A stretch of DNA of 41,873 nt from Chloroflexota bacterium (GCA_012729765.1 JAAYCM010000082.1:1-41873), one strand, 5' to 3'; shown: positions 32,577-41,281, numbered from the stretch's first letter. A program made the numbers and translations. Notes: generated from the letters alone by a model not told the origin.

Positions 32577-32914
32577 CTCCGCTCGCCTCGGCTGCCGGCT
32601 GGTCCGCACACGGCGACTCATTGACGCTCCCCTGCAAGCGTGTTAAAGTTTGCGCCTGGTTATCGATGGCACGATTCAAAACTCCCTTGCCGCTGTACGC
32701 TGAACGCACAGCCTGCATTGATCTCACTTATCCGATGTGCGCCGCAGCGCTCCAGCGCCGGGCAGCCCGTTCGTTCAAGGCCGAGATTCTGGAGGTGAAC
32801 GCTCGCACAGCCTGAGTTTGTTTGACGCGCCACAGACGCAGCCTGTGAAGGCGCTGCCACTTTTATTATCCGGCGGCGCGGGCTGTCTGGTGTGGCTGAG
32901 GAGGCATTATTCAG
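32577..32914. other. Gene-free spacer before the PIN/TRAM gene
   Basis: After the tRNA terminator I see no supportable gene for about 340 bases. A promoter candidate at 32621-32649 would give a leader of about 260 bases. No clear hairpin with T-tract, riboswitch motif or repeat was found in that leader. Confidence 0.5.
32621..32649 (+). promoter_or_regulatory. Candidate promoter for the PIN/TRAM gene
   Basis: TTGACG (32621-32626), a 17-base spacer and TAAAGT (32644-32649) resemble a sigma70-type promoter. The gene starts about 265 bases further on. Confidence 0.5.
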
Positions 32915-33985
32915 ATGAGCCTTGATTTTGCTCTACGCCTGATCGGCATGATGCTGTTCGCGCTGCTGGGGGCGCTGTTGGGGATCAATCTCTCCGATGT
33001 GCTCTACCTGCCGCCGGAAGCCACCGGGCTGATCTTCTCATTGATGGGTGCGCTGGCCGGCCTGATCATTAGCCCCTGGCTGACGACATATCCTGCCAAG
33101 CGCGCGCGCCGGATCATCACGCAGATGCCGGCTGAGACGCTGGTCACGATCATCGTGGGGCTGCTGCTGGGGATGCTGGTTTCGGCCATGTTTGCCTGGC
33201 CGCTCTCGCTGCTGCCCGACCCGTTTGGCCAGGTCTTGCCGACGCTGGCCGCGATTGTGATCACCTACATCACTATGATGATCTTTTCGATCCGCGCGCC
33301 GGATGTTTTCGCACTGTTCGGCGGGCTGCTGCGCGGCAATCCGAGCGCGCTGCGCATGATGTCCGGCGGGGGCAGCATCTCCGGCGAGATTCTGCTCGAT
33401 ACAAGTGTGATCATCGACGGGCGGATTCTGGACATCAGCCGGACCGGCTTCATCCAAAGCGCGCTGGTGATCCCGCGCTTCGTGCTCAACGAACTGCAGC
33501 ACGTGGCCGATTCAGCCGAGATGCTGCGCCGCAACCGGGGCAAGCGCGGGCTGGAAATTCTGAGCGAGCTTCAGCAGCACAGCCAGACTCCGGTGCGCAT
33601 CATCGACGACGACGTGGTCGGCACGGATGAGGTCGATGAGAAGCTGGTGCTGCTCGCCCGCCAGCGCAACATCCCGGTGATGACCAACGATTTCAACCTC
33701 AACCGCGTAGCCGAGCTGCAAGGCGTGAGCGTCCTCAACATCAACGAGCTGTCGAACGCACTCAAGGCGATCTTCCTGCCCGGCGAGGTGATCGACATCC
33801 ATGTCGTCCTGGAAGGGCGCGAGGCCGATCAGGGCGTGGGCTATCTGGAAGATGGCACGATGGTCGTGGTCGAAGATGGCAAACGCTACATGGACCGCAC
33901 GATTCCGGTCCTGATCACGCGCTATATCGTCACCAACGCGGGCCGGATGTACTTCGCCCAGCCGGAAGGCTCGCTGCGCCGGTAG
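32915..33985 (+). CDS. Membrane PIN/TRAM-domain protein (putative ribonuclease)
   Basis: Four hydrophobic helices occupy the first 125 residues. A PIN nuclease domain follows with acidic residues D162 (LLDTSVIIDGR), E193 (NELQHVA), D241 (VDEKLVLLA) and D259 (TNDFNLN), all positions needed for metal binding. A C-terminal TRAM domain (about residues 285-345) has GEVIDIHVVLEGREADQGVGYLEDGTMVVVE. This is the same order as YacL-type proteins of Firmicutes, with an RNA-binding TRAM after the nuclease. Length (356) is normal. GAGGAG lies 11 bases before the ATG. RNA is the presumed substrate; the specific target is unknown. Confidence 0.88.
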   Translation: MSLDFALRLIGMMLFALLGALLGINLSDVLYLPPEATGLIFSLMGALAGLIISPWLTTYPAKRARRIITQMPAETLVTIIVGLLLGMLVSAMFAWPLSLLPDPFGQVLPTLAAIVITYITMMIFSIRAPDVFALFGGLLRGNPSALRMMSGGGSISGEILLDTSVIIDGRILDISRTGFIQSALVIPRFVLNELQHVADSAEMLRRNRGKRGLEILSELQQHSQTPVRIIDDDVVGTDEVDEKLVLLARQRNIPVMTNDFNLNRVAELQGVSVLNINELSNALKAIFLPGEVIDIHVVLEGREADQGVGYLEDGTMVVVEDGKRYMDRTIPVLITRYIVTNAGRMYFAQPEGSLRR

Positions 33986-34014
33986 GGCGGTCGGAACGCG
34001 CCGCTCAATCTGTC

Positions 34015-35340
34015 TCAGCCCTGATACTCCCGCATCCGGCTCATGTTCTGGTTGACCATGCGGAAGGCGCGCTGCTCGGCCTCATAAAGGATGCGCTCCT
34101 CGTCCAGCGTGAGCAGTACCCGATCGCGCATCAGCAGCTTACCGTCCACGATGACGTGTGTCACATCGGCCCCTTTGCCGGTGTGGACCAGATTGGCGAT
34201 CAGGTCGTGACGCGGGCGCAGGTGCGGGCGGTCGAAATCGACCAGGATCAGGTCCGCCGGGGCGCCCTCGGCCAGCACCCCACTGCCATCGAACCCCATC
34301 GCCTGCGCGCCGTGCTGCGTTGCCATGCGCAGGACCGTATCGCCAGGCAGCGCTTCGGGGTCCTGCCGCAAATACTTCTCCAGCCACGCCTGCTGCCGCA
34401 TGATCTCCCACATATCCATTGTTGCGTTCGAGGCCGGGCCGTCTGATCCCAGTGCGGTTGTGATTCCGGCGGCGTGCAGATCGGAGACATGGTTCACCGG
34501 CATCGCCAGCTTCATATAAGTGATCGGCGTGCGCGCCACATAAACCTGTTTTTCGGCCAGGATCGCGCGATCTGATTCGCTGAGCGCCAGGCAGTGCGCG
34601 GCGACGGTGCGGCTCTCGAAGATGCCCAGGTCACGTAGATGCTCGACCGGGGTCTTGCCGTGCCGGGCGCGTGAGTTCTCGACCTGCTCCTGCGATTCGG
34701 CCACGTGTAGATGGATCGCCAGCCCGCGCGCCTGGGCCAGCGCCGCGATCCGCTCCAGGAAGTCGGGCGGGCAGACATAGGGCGAGTGGGGACCCAGGCA
34801 GGTATGGATGCGGCCCTCGGCGGCGTTTTGCCACTGCGCGATGAAGTCGAGCGTCCCGTCGAGGCCCGGTCCCACTTCCTTATCGTCGCCGATACCGAAT
34901 ACGCACCACGTGAGCTGCGCCTTGAGTCCGCTCTGCGCGGCGACCTCGGCCACGCGATCCATGTAGAAGTAGTGGTCGTTGAAGCCGACCGTCCCGCTGC
35001 GGATCATCTCGCAGGCGGCCAGCGCCGCGCCCCAGTAGACGTCGTCGGGCGTCAGGGCGCTCTCGGCTATCCAGATTTTTTCGTTGAGCCAGCGCGGGAA
35101 GGGCAGGTCCTCGGCCCAGCCGCGCTCGAAAGTCATCGGCGCGTGGCAGTGCGCGTTGAAGAAGCCGGGCAGGGCGACGTGCCCGCTGGCGTCGATCACC
35201 TCGTCGGCTCGCGTGTCGTCGGGCACCGTGCCGATGCGCGTGATGCGCCCATTCTCGATCAGAATATCTGTGTCGCGCCGGACGGTTCCCTCGGCGTCCA
35301 GGGTGACGGCGTCAACATGCCGGAGCCAGATCGTGCTCAT
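34015..35340 (-). CDS. Amidohydrolase, 5'-methylthioadenosine/S-adenosylhomocysteine deaminase-type
   Basis: This is an amidohydrolase-superfamily deaminase related to TrzA/MtaD. The HxH motif is FNAHCHAPM (H64, H66), the later histidines are in AIHLHVAESQEQ and VAAHCLALS, and the aspartate is in ALGSDGPASN. Length is about 441. I start at the ATG at 35340, nine bases after AAGGAG on the minus strand; a longer open frame to about 35733 is rejected because it would run through the cysS gene on the other strand. Adenosine-type deamination is inferred; guanine deaminase or chlorohydrolase-like activity is also possible. It is divergent from cysS and convergent with the PIN/TRAM gene. Confidence 0.86.
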   Translation of the reverse strand: MSTIWLRHVDAVTLDAEGTVRRDTDILIENGRITRIGTVPDDTRADEVIDASGHVALPGFFNAHCHAPMTFERGWAEDLPFPRWLNEKIWIAESALTPDDVYWGAALAACEMIRSGTVGFNDHYFYMDRVAEVAAQSGLKAQLTWCVFGIGDDKEVGPGLDGTLDFIAQWQNAAEGRIHTCLGPHSPYVCPPDFLERIAALAQARGLAIHLHVAESQEQVENSRARHGKTPVEHLRDLGIFESRTVAAHCLALSESDRAILAEKQVYVARTPITYMKLAMPVNHVSDLHAAGITTALGSDGPASNATMDMWEIMRQQAWLEKYLRQDPEALPGDTVLRMATQHGAQAMGFDGSGVLAEGAPADLILVDFDRPHLRPRHDLIANLVHTGKGADVTHVIVDGKLLMRDRVLLTLDEERILYEAEQRAFRMVNQNMSRMREYQG

Positions 35341-35456
35341 ATGAATCTCCTTGTGAAAGCAGTTTGCGGCATTGTACTGCGGCACGGCGCAGCCGCCAAT
35401 TGGGCGTCGGCCCACATCTCCCCTTAATGTACCGTGTACTTCCAGGTACTTTGCGT

Positions 35457-35462
35457 TACAAT
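35457..35462 (+). promoter_or_regulatory. Candidate -10 box upstream of cysS
   Basis: TACAAT at 35457-35462 lies about 52 bases before the cysS ATG. No clear -35 box is seen at 16-18 bases upstream. Confidence 0.35.
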
Positions 35463-35514
35463 GAACAGGTAATCCCTCGGCCTTTGGCAACAGAAACAAA
35501 GGACAATCAAGGCA

Positions 35515-36981
35515 ATGGCGCTGCAAATTTATAACGTCTTGCATCGTGAGAAAGAACCGTTCGTGCCGCTGCACGAAGGCCGTGTGAATATGTATGTCTG
35601 CGGCCCGACGGTGTACGATCATGCCCATGTGGGCCACGCCAAGACCTATGTCGCGTTTGATGTGGTGGTGCGCTACCTGCGCTACAGCGGCTACGATGTT
35701 TTGTACGTCCAGAATCTGACCGATGTCGGCCATATCCTGGATTCAGGCGAGGATCGCATTCTCAAGAAGGCACGCCAGACGCAGTCGCTGCCGATGCAGA
35801 TCGCCGAAACCTATGCGCGCAGCTACTTCGCCGATATGGACGCGCTGGGCGTGGTGCGCCCAGATATCAGCCCGCGCGCCAGCGGCCATATCCCGGAGCA
35901 AATCGAGATGATCGAGACGCTGCTCGCGAAGGGCCACGCCTATATCTCCGACGATGGCAACGTCTATTTCGACGTGCGGAGCTGGCCGGAGTATGGCAAG
36001 CTCTCCAACCGGCGGGTGGAAGAGCAGGAAGCCGGCTCACGCGAGAGCGTGCGCGAGGACAAGCGCAACCCTGAGGACTTCGCGCTGTGGAAGCTGGCCG
36101 AGCCGGAACATATCCTGCGCTGGGACAGCCCGTGGGGTGTAGGCTATCCCGGCTGGCACATCGAGTGCTCGGCCATGTCGCGCAAGTACCTGGGCGACAC
36201 GTTCGATATTCACGGCGGGGGCGTCGATAACATCTTCCCGCACAACGAGTGCGAGGTCGCGCAGAGTGAGGCGGCCAACGAAGCGACCTTCGCGCGTTAC
36301 TGGATGCTGGTCGGCAGCCTGACCGTGCCCGACGAGTTTGGCGTCCCGGTCAAAATGTCCAAGAGCCTGGGCAACTTCTACACCATCAAAGACGCGCTCA
36401 AACTCCATCGGCCCGAAGTGCTGCGCCTGTTCATCCTGAGCGGACACTATCGCAACCCGATTGTCTTCAGCGAGGACGCGCTCGACGCGGCGCGCAAGGG
36501 CTGGGATCGCATTTATGGCGCGGTGCGGCTGGTGCGCACGAAGTTGCAAAGTGCGCCCGAAGGTGACGCGGGCGGCGCTTTCCGTGACGTGGTGGACAAG
36601 GCCAAACAGCAGTTTATCGCGGCGATGGACGATGATTTCAACGCGCCGGGCGGGCTGGCCGCGCTCTACGATCTTACGCGCGAGGTCAACACACTGCTCA
36701 ACAGCAGTGAGACGGTGGGGCGGGGCGTGGTGGAAGCGATCGACCAGACCTACCGCGAGTTGGGCGGCACGGTGCTGGGCATCGTGCCTGAGGAAGAAGC
36801 CGCGATGGCGAGCACGAGCGCCGAGCGCGAGGCCGGGCTGATCCAACTGCTGCTCGATCTGCGGGCCGACGCCCGCGCCCAGAAGGATTTCGCCAGGGCC
36901 GATCAGATTCGGCAGCAGTTGACCGGGCTGGGCGTGACGCTCGAAGACCGCCCGGACGGCACGATTTGGCGGGTGGATTAG
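35515..36981 (+). CDS. cysS: Cysteinyl-tRNA synthetase
   Basis: CysS is a class I aminoacyl-tRNA synthetase. The zinc ligand C29 is in [10 protein letters not shown], and the HIGH motif appears as HVGH (residues 38-41) in a normal context. Further zinc ligands lie in [10 protein letters not shown] and FPHNECE. The KMSKS loop is exact at residues 280-284 ([12 protein letters not shown]). The C-terminal domain, with [18 protein letters not shown], binds the anticodon. Length (488) is normal. The ATG at 35515 is preceded by AAAGGACAATCAAGGCA. A weak terminator separates cysS from rlmB. Confidence 0.95.
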   Translation: MALQIYNVLHREKEPFVPLHEGRVNMYVCGPTVYDHAHVGHAKTYVAFDVVVRYLRYSGYDVLYVQNLTDVGHILDSGEDRILKKARQTQSLPMQIAETYARSYFADMDALGVVRPDISPRASGHIPEQIEMIETLLAKGHAYISDDGNVYFDVRSWPEYGKLSNRRVEEQEAGSRESVREDKRNPEDFALWKLAEPEHILRWDSPWGVGYPGWHIECSAMSRKYLGDTFDIHGGGVDNIFPHNECEVAQSEAANEATFARYWMLVGSLTVPDEFGVPVKMSKSLGNFYTIKDALKLHRPEVLRLFILSGHYRNPIVFSEDALDAARKGWDRIYGAVRLVRTKLQSAPEGDAGGAFRDVVDKAKQQFIAAMDDDFNAPGGLAALYDLTREVNTLLNSSETVGRGVVEAIDQTYRELGGTVLGIVPEEEAAMASTSAEREAGLIQLLLDLRADARAQKDFARADQIRQQLTGLGVTLEDRPDGTIWRVD

Positions 36982-36998
36982 CCGCACAGCAGGGAGCA

Positions 36999-37031
36999 GG
37001 GCGTCCGCAGTGGCGCCCTGGTTTATTTCTC
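36999..37031 (+). terminator. Weak intrinsic terminator between cysS and rlmB
   Basis: GGGCGTC (36999-37005) pairs with GGCGCCC (37012-37018) with one T-G wobble around a six-base loop, followed by TGGTTTATTTCT. It lies 18 bases after the cysS stop; rlmB starts shortly after, so readthrough may matter. Confidence 0.45.
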
Positions 37032-37050
37032 GACACGCAAAGGGGGTTAT

Positions 37051-37815
37051 GTGGCTGAGTATCTGTATGGACGGTGGCCTGTTCTCGAAAGCCTGCGCGC
37101 CGGACGCCGCCAGTATGAGCAGCTTCTGATAGCCGAAGGCATCGACGAGAAGGGCACAGTAGATACCATTATCGCGGTGGCGCAGGAGAAGGGCGTCAAT
37201 ATGCGGCGGGTGCCGCGCCGCGTGATCGACGATCTCGCCCGGAACGCCAATCACCAGGGCGTCGCGCTGCGCGTCGGCTCCTATTCCTATGTGGATGTCG
37301 AAGCGGCGCTGGCACTGGCGGCGGAGCGGGGCGAGCAGCCGCTGCTGCTGATCCTGGACCTGCTCAAAGACCCGCAGAATGTCGGCGCGCTGCTGCGCGT
37401 GGCGGACGCGATTGGCGTGCACGGGGTGCTGCTGCAAGAGCGGCGCGGGGTTGACGTGACACCCGCCGTCGTGAGCGCGTCGTCGGGCGCGGTCGAGCAT
37501 CTAAACGTGTCGGTCGTCACGAATCTGGTGACCGTTATGCGCGGCCTCAAGGAGCGCGATATCTGGCTGGTGGGGCTGGACATCGGCCCCGGCACACTGA
37601 CCTTCGAGCAGGTCGATCTCAACCGACCGCTGGCACTGGTTATGGGCAGCGAGGGCGAGGGCCTGCGCCGCCTCGTGCGTGAAACCTGCGATCTGCGGCT
37701 GACGCTGCCGATGCGCGGCCACGTGCTGAGCCTGAACGTCGCCACCGCCGGATCGATTGCGCTGTATGCGGCGTGGCAGGCGCGCGGCTGGCAGGGGTGG
37801 ACACCCCCGGCCTGA
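37051..37815 (+). CDS. rlmB: 23S rRNA 2'-O-methyltransferase of the SpoU/RlmB type
   Basis: This SPOUT-fold enzyme methylates a guanosine ribose in 23S rRNA (G2251 in E. coli for RlmB). The N-terminal substrate-binding domain includes YLYGRWPVLESLRAG; the three SpoU motifs are DPQNVGALLRVADA (motif I), ALVMGSEGEGLRRLVRE (motif II) and LSLNVATAGSIALY (motif III), giving the S-adenosylmethionine knot. Length is 254. It starts at a GTG (37051) eight bases after AGGGG. RlmB next to cysS is a common gene pair. Other SpoU members (e.g. TrmH) are possible, but the N-terminal domain favours RlmB. Confidence 0.88.
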   Translation: MAEYLYGRWPVLESLRAGRRQYEQLLIAEGIDEKGTVDTIIAVAQEKGVNMRRVPRRVIDDLARNANHQGVALRVGSYSYVDVEAALALAAERGEQPLLLILDLLKDPQNVGALLRVADAIGVHGVLLQERRGVDVTPAVVSASSGAVEHLNVSVVTNLVTVMRGLKERDIWLVGLDIGPGTLTFEQVDLNRPLALVMGSEGEGLRRLVRETCDLRLTLPMRGHVLSLNVATAGSIALYAAWQARGWQGWTPPA

Positions 37816-37836
37816 TTCCCGGTCGCTGTGCCGGTT

Positions 37837-37864
37837 TTGCACATTTCATTTCCAGAGTTATAAT
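37837..37864 (+). promoter_or_regulatory. Candidate promoter for a structured RNA
   Basis: TTGCAC (37837-37842), a 16-base spacer and TATAAT (37859-37864) match a sigma70-type promoter. The predicted start is at about 37871, three bases before a long pairing arm. Confidence 0.6.
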
Positions 37865-37870
37865 GTCGTT

Positions 37871-37997
37871 AGGAAGTCGGGCGGCAGCCCTTCTGGAACC
37901 AACACTTTTCTATAAGGGTGATTATCAACCGTCTGCGACGGCCAGCCCATTTGAGTTTGCAGGTTCATCAATGCGGCTGCCGCCCGGCTTCTTGCCT
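37871..37997 (+). ncRNA. Candidate structured RNA of unknown class
   Basis: Bases 37874-37889 pair with 37975-37990 over 16 base pairs (one wobble). Inside, GAACC (37896-37900) pairs with GGTTC (37962-37966), and two small hairpins lie within it: CACTTTT/AAGGGTG at 37903-37920 and CCGTC/GACGG at 37929-37941. This is a compact branched fold with its 5' end at the predicted transcript start. No clear T-tract follows. It fits no RNA family I can name; small SRP RNA motifs and a typical 6S bulge are not seen. Confidence 0.4.
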
Positions 37998-38240
37998 CGA
38001 TACCCCCTTGATTCCCCTGTTCGATACCATGCTGCAAGCGTAGGCCAGGCGCCGGGCAAGCCGTGCCCGCTTCCGCTAAACTTTGACACGCTCGAATCCG
38101 GATGATAGGATTGACGCCGAATCACCGGAGCAGACACAGTTATAGGTTTTGACGCGGACTGGGGGGTGTCGGGCGCTCGCCGGTCGTTCGTTTCATGGGC
38201 GGCGGCGTGAGATCACAGGCGGAAGTCAAGAGGACAGACC
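37991..38240. other. Intergenic segment before the TPR gene
   Basis: The segment includes a second promoter (38083-38111) but no supportable gene. A short hairpin GGGCA/TGCCC lies in it. Two overlapping open frames (37773-38105 plus, 37925-38137 minus) have unconvincing Pro/Ser-rich proteins. Confidence 0.4.
38083..38111 (+). promoter_or_regulatory. Promoter of the TPR genes
   Basis: A perfect TTGACA (38083-38088), a 17-base spacer and TAGGAT (38106-38111) form a strong sigma70-type promoter. The leader to the ATG at 38241 is about 120 bases. Confidence 0.7.
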
Positions 38241-39524
38241 ATGTATATTCGGCGTGACAAATCCAACCTGCATTTTGGACGCCAGCGGCGGAACGGAGTC
38301 AGCCGCTCGCTGCTGGTGATCTGGTTTATTGTCATGGCAGCCGTCGTGGGAGTCATCTGGCAGTTCAACAGCGTTCAGAGTTGGGTTCAGGCCAGCATTG
38401 GCGCCGAAGCTACCCCCACCCTGGACGCGATCTCGCTGGCGCGGCTGGGTGAGCGCGCCTACCTGGTAGGCGATCTGGAAGCCTCAATTGAATACTATCA
38501 CCAGGCCGTGCTGCAAGCCCCCCAGGACATCGACATCAAATTCGAATATGGGCGCGTGCTGATCTATCGCAGCTATGCCGGGCGCAGCTACCGCTTCCGC
38601 GCTGGTGAGGCGCTCGATGTTGCGCGGGAAGCGGTCGAACTCGACGAGAACAATCCGCGCGCCCAGGCGCTGCTGTGTATCGCGCTCCTCGAAAATGGCC
38701 GCGCCGAAGAAGCGATTGGGGCCGGGCTGCGCGCTGTGCAGCTTGCGCCGGAGTATGCCGAAGGGTGGGCCTATCTCTCGCTGGCCTACTACCGCGCCGG
38801 GCGTCCCAACCAGGCCTTCGAAGCCGCCAATAAGGCTGTGCTTTATAACGAGGAAAGCCTCGACGCTCGCCGCGCGCTGGCACTGAGCCTGGCATTCGTG
38901 GGCGAGTTTGATGCTGCCGTGCAGCAGTACGAACGCGCGATCCAGCTTCACCCCCGCCTGGATGCGCTCTACTTCGAGCTGGCGCAGTACTACAAGGCCC
39001 AGAATAACTATGAGGCCGCTATTGCCGCCTACGATCAGGTGTTGGCGATGGAGCCGGATAACGTTAAGGCGTACACGCGCAAGTGTGAGACGTACTTCAC
39101 CATGCGCGAGGACGCCCTGGCTCAGGAAGCGTGCGAGCAGGCGATCGAGCTGGACGAGACTTATCCCGAAGCGCACCGGCAGTTGGGCATGGTGCGCTAC
39201 ACCCGTCGCAATTACGAAGGTGCAATCGAGTCGTTCGATCGCTGCGCAAATTTGCAGGAAGAGCAGGGCATCCCGCTGCCGGAGCGCGAGATCCAGTGCT
39301 ATTACATTCGCGGGCTGGCCCACGCGCTGTTGGCGCGCTGCGACCTGGCGTGGCCGATCTTGCAGGACGCGCTCCAGATGAATCCGGCGGAAAGTATTCA
39401 AGGGGCGATCAATCAGGGCCTGATGATGTGTGTCGGGGCCGACGAAGCCGATTACAGCATCGAAGACGTGCCCACGCCCATCCCGCCGACGCCGGTTCCG
39501 CCGGAACCCATTGGAGTGTTCTAG
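38241..39524 (+). CDS. Membrane-anchored TPR protein (first paralogue)
   Basis: A short basic N-terminus (MYIRRDKSNLHF) is followed by one hydrophobic helix (about residues 26-45) and then by a row of TPR units covering about residues 70-390. Examples are LGERAYLVGDLEASIEYYHQA, AWAYLSLAYYRAGRPNQAF and a later YFELAQYYKAQNNYEAAI. The helix-turn-helix units should form a superhelical binding surface outside the membrane. A Pro-rich tail ends the protein. It is 427 residues long; the ATG at 38241 is preceded by AAGAGGAC. Function unknown, presumably protein-protein binding. A paralogue follows after eight bases. Confidence 0.85.
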   Translation: MYIRRDKSNLHFGRQRRNGVSRSLLVIWFIVMAAVVGVIWQFNSVQSWVQASIGAEATPTLDAISLARLGERAYLVGDLEASIEYYHQAVLQAPQDIDIKFEYGRVLIYRSYAGRSYRFRAGEALDVAREAVELDENNPRAQALLCIALLENGRAEEAIGAGLRAVQLAPEYAEGWAYLSLAYYRAGRPNQAFEAANKAVLYNEESLDARRALALSLAFVGEFDAAVQQYERAIQLHPRLDALYFELAQYYKAQNNYEAAIAAYDQVLAMEPDNVKAYTRKCETYFTMREDALAQEACEQAIELDETYPEAHRQLGMVRYTRRNYEGAIESFDRCANLQEEQGIPLPEREIQCYYIRGLAHALLARCDLAWPILQDALQMNPAESIQGAINQGLMMCVGADEADYSIEDVPTPIPPTPVPPEPIGVF

Positions 39525-39532
39525 GAGCGCCG

Positions 39533-40837
39533 ATGTATCTGCGCACCCCCAAGCGCTATCGCGCTGGACGCCGCCGGCAGCTCCGGCTGATTTCGCGGCG
39601 CATGATCCTGCTGCTGATCGTGACGCCGCTGGCCGTGCTGGCCGCCTGGACGATCTGGAACAACCGGCAGGCGGTCCGCTCGGCGGTGGTGCCCCCGGTC
39701 GAGACGCTGGCGATCAACGTGCAGACGCAGATCGCGCCGCGCCCAACGCCCACGGCAACCCCAGATGTGCAGCTTGCGCAGGCCGGATGCGTGAGCGCAT
39801 ATCAGCAGGGCGATCTCGAAGAGGCAATCACGCAGTGTAAAATCCTGGCCGAGAGCCGACCCAACGACCCGGATCTGTACTACCGTGTCGCGCACATGCT
39901 GACGATCACGTCCAACTTCGGGCGCAACCGGGCGCGGCTGGACGAGGCGCTGGAATATGCCGAGCGGACGATCAACGCCAATCCGAGCGCGCCCGATGGG
40001 TGGGCGATTCGGGCGATGGCCCTCGACTGGCGGGGCGAGTATGGGCGGGCCTTAGCCTCGGCCATGCACGCGCGTTCGCTTGACGAAAACTTCGCGCCCG
40101 CCTACGCTTTTCTGGCCGAGGTCTATCACGATCTGGGGCAGGACGAGACGGCGCTGAGCTATGCCGAGCAGGCGATCGCGCTGGACACATCCGGCATGGC
40201 CGACGCGTTCCGCATCCAGGGCAAGATCTATTCCGACCGGGGCGAGTACGAGAGCGCGATCCGGCCCTATCAGGTCGCGCTCCAGCAGGCCCCCAACCAC
40301 AGTTATATCGCGGTCGAGCTGGCGAGCAACTATATCGCGCTGGGCGAGATGGATCAGGCAATTGAGGTGCTCGGCGCAACGCTCGACCAGAATCCGCGCG
40401 ACACCTCAGCGATGTTCGTGATGGCCGGGGCGTACACGCAGAGCGGCGAGTATGACCGTTCGCTGGAATACTACCGCCGCTGCCTCGATGCCGATCCCGA
40501 TAATATCGCCTGCCTGTCCTACCTGGGCGGCTTGCAGTTCTACTTCTACAACGACTATCCGGCGGCGATTGTCAGCCTGGAGCGGGCGATCGAGCTGGGA
40601 TCGAATGACCCGGATGATTACCTGCAAATCGGGCAGGCGCATACCGCCTTGCAGCGCTGTGACCTGGCTGCGCCTTATTTGCAGCAGGGCTATCAGATGG
40701 CCGTCGAGCGTGAGGACGAGGCGCGTATGGGGCGTTTTGCCAACGCGCTCCAGGTCTGCAACCAGCCTGTCACCGGCGCACCGGCCCCGACTTCACCCCC
40801 ACTGCCCACCGAAACGCCTTTAGCAGAGTCGGGCTAG
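39533..40837 (+). CDS. Membrane-anchored TPR protein (second paralogue)
   Basis: This protein (434 residues from the ATG at 39533) resembles the preceding one: a basic N-terminus (MYLRTPKRYRAGRRRQL), one hydrophobic helix (about residues 22-42), a Pro/Thr linker (PRPTPTATPD) and TPR units to about residue 400, such as YRVAHMLTITSNFGRNRARL, YAFLAEVYHDLGQDETAL and FVMAGAYTQSGEYDRSLEYY. A Pro/Thr-rich tail ends it. An earlier in-frame ATG at 39131 lies in the first TPR gene and is rejected. GGAG precedes the start. The two genes form a pair, probably by tandem duplication with divergence, and are probably co-transcribed. Confidence 0.85.
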   Translation: MYLRTPKRYRAGRRRQLRLISRRMILLLIVTPLAVLAAWTIWNNRQAVRSAVVPPVETLAINVQTQIAPRPTPTATPDVQLAQAGCVSAYQQGDLEEAITQCKILAESRPNDPDLYYRVAHMLTITSNFGRNRARLDEALEYAERTINANPSAPDGWAIRAMALDWRGEYGRALASAMHARSLDENFAPAYAFLAEVYHDLGQDETALSYAEQAIALDTSGMADAFRIQGKIYSDRGEYESAIRPYQVALQQAPNHSYIAVELASNYIALGEMDQAIEVLGATLDQNPRDTSAMFVMAGAYTQSGEYDRSLEYYRRCLDADPDNIACLSYLGGLQFYFYNDYPAAIVSLERAIELGSNDPDDYLQIGQAHTALQRCDLAAPYLQQGYQMAVEREDEARMGRFANALQVCNQPVTGAPAPTSPPLPTETPLAESG

Positions 40838-40852
40838 ACTGCTAATTTGTGC

Positions 40853-40881
40853 TTGACAGCCCCCGGCGATCTTGCTAAGAT
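40853..40881 (+). promoter_or_regulatory. Promoter of groES-groEL
   Basis: A perfect TTGACA (40853-40858), a 17-base spacer and TAAGAT (40876-40881) form a strong sigma70-type promoter. The predicted start is at about 40888, just before the CIRCE element. Confidence 0.85.
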
Positions 40882-40892
40882 AACACAGGGTA

Positions 40893-40918
40893 TTAGCACT
40901 CTCAACCGAGAGTGCTAA
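40893..40918 (+). promoter_or_regulatory. CIRCE operator (HrcA site) with a short spacer
   Basis: The arms TTAGCACTC (40893-40901) and GAGTGCTAA (40910-40918) match the CIRCE consensus, the site of the HrcA heat-shock repressor. The spacer is eight bases rather than the usual nine, because the palindrome is perfect over 11 bases per arm around a four-base centre. It lies at the predicted transcript start. The gene for HrcA is not in the window. Confidence 0.93.
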
Positions 40919-40981
40919 CCCATTTTGACAATTCATACTATCCACTTTGAACCACGCTGATGTCATTCAGGAGGGATAAGA

Positions 40982-41281
40982 ATGGCTCTGAAACTGCGTC
41001 CTTTGGCCGATCGCGTTGTAGTCGAGCCGATCGAGCGGGAAGAAACGTTCGCGGGTGGTGCGCTGGTGCTGCCCGAAACCGCCAAAGAGAAGCCTCAGCA
41101 GGGGCGCGTCCTGGCTGTTGGGCCGGGCCGGGCTGATGAAGAAGGCGATCGGATTGACATGGAAGTCGCGGTCGGGGACCTGGTCCTCTTCGCCAAGTAT
41201 GCAGGCACCGAGATCAAGATCGAGAACCAAAAGGTCCTGATCCTCAAAGAGTCGGACATTCTGGCGGTTGTCGAAGAATAA
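40982..41281 (+). CDS. groES: Co-chaperonin GroES
   Basis: GroES is the 10-kDa lid of the GroEL chaperonin. The sequence has [17 protein letters not shown] at the N-terminus, the flexible mobile loop ([19 protein letters not shown]) and the [16 protein letters not shown] and [13 protein letters not shown] strands. At 99 residues it has normal length. AGGAGGG precedes the ATG. Promoter and CIRCE element indicate heat-shock repression by HrcA. groEL follows after 65 bases. Confidence 0.97.
   Translation: MALKLRPLADRVVVEPIEREETFAGGALVLPETAKEKPQQGRVLAVGPGRADEEGDRIDMEVAVGDLVLFAKYAGTEIKIENQKVLILKESDILAVVEE

Noticed and set aside
34015..35733. A longer amidohydrolase with 130 extra N-terminal residues
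   Set aside because: The extension would cross the start of cysS on the other strand, and a good AAGGAG site precedes the ATG at 35340.
37871..37997. 6S RNA, RNase P RNA or SRP RNA identity for the foldable RNA
   Set aside because: The conserved SRP loop, RNase P core motifs and the typical length of about 180 bases for 6S were not found. I keep it as an unassigned structured RNA only.
37773..38105. A 110-codon plus-strand frame and a 70-codon minus-strand frame over 37925-38137
   Set aside because: Low complexity, no ribosome site and overlap with the stem-loop and promoter sequences; best read as chance open frames.
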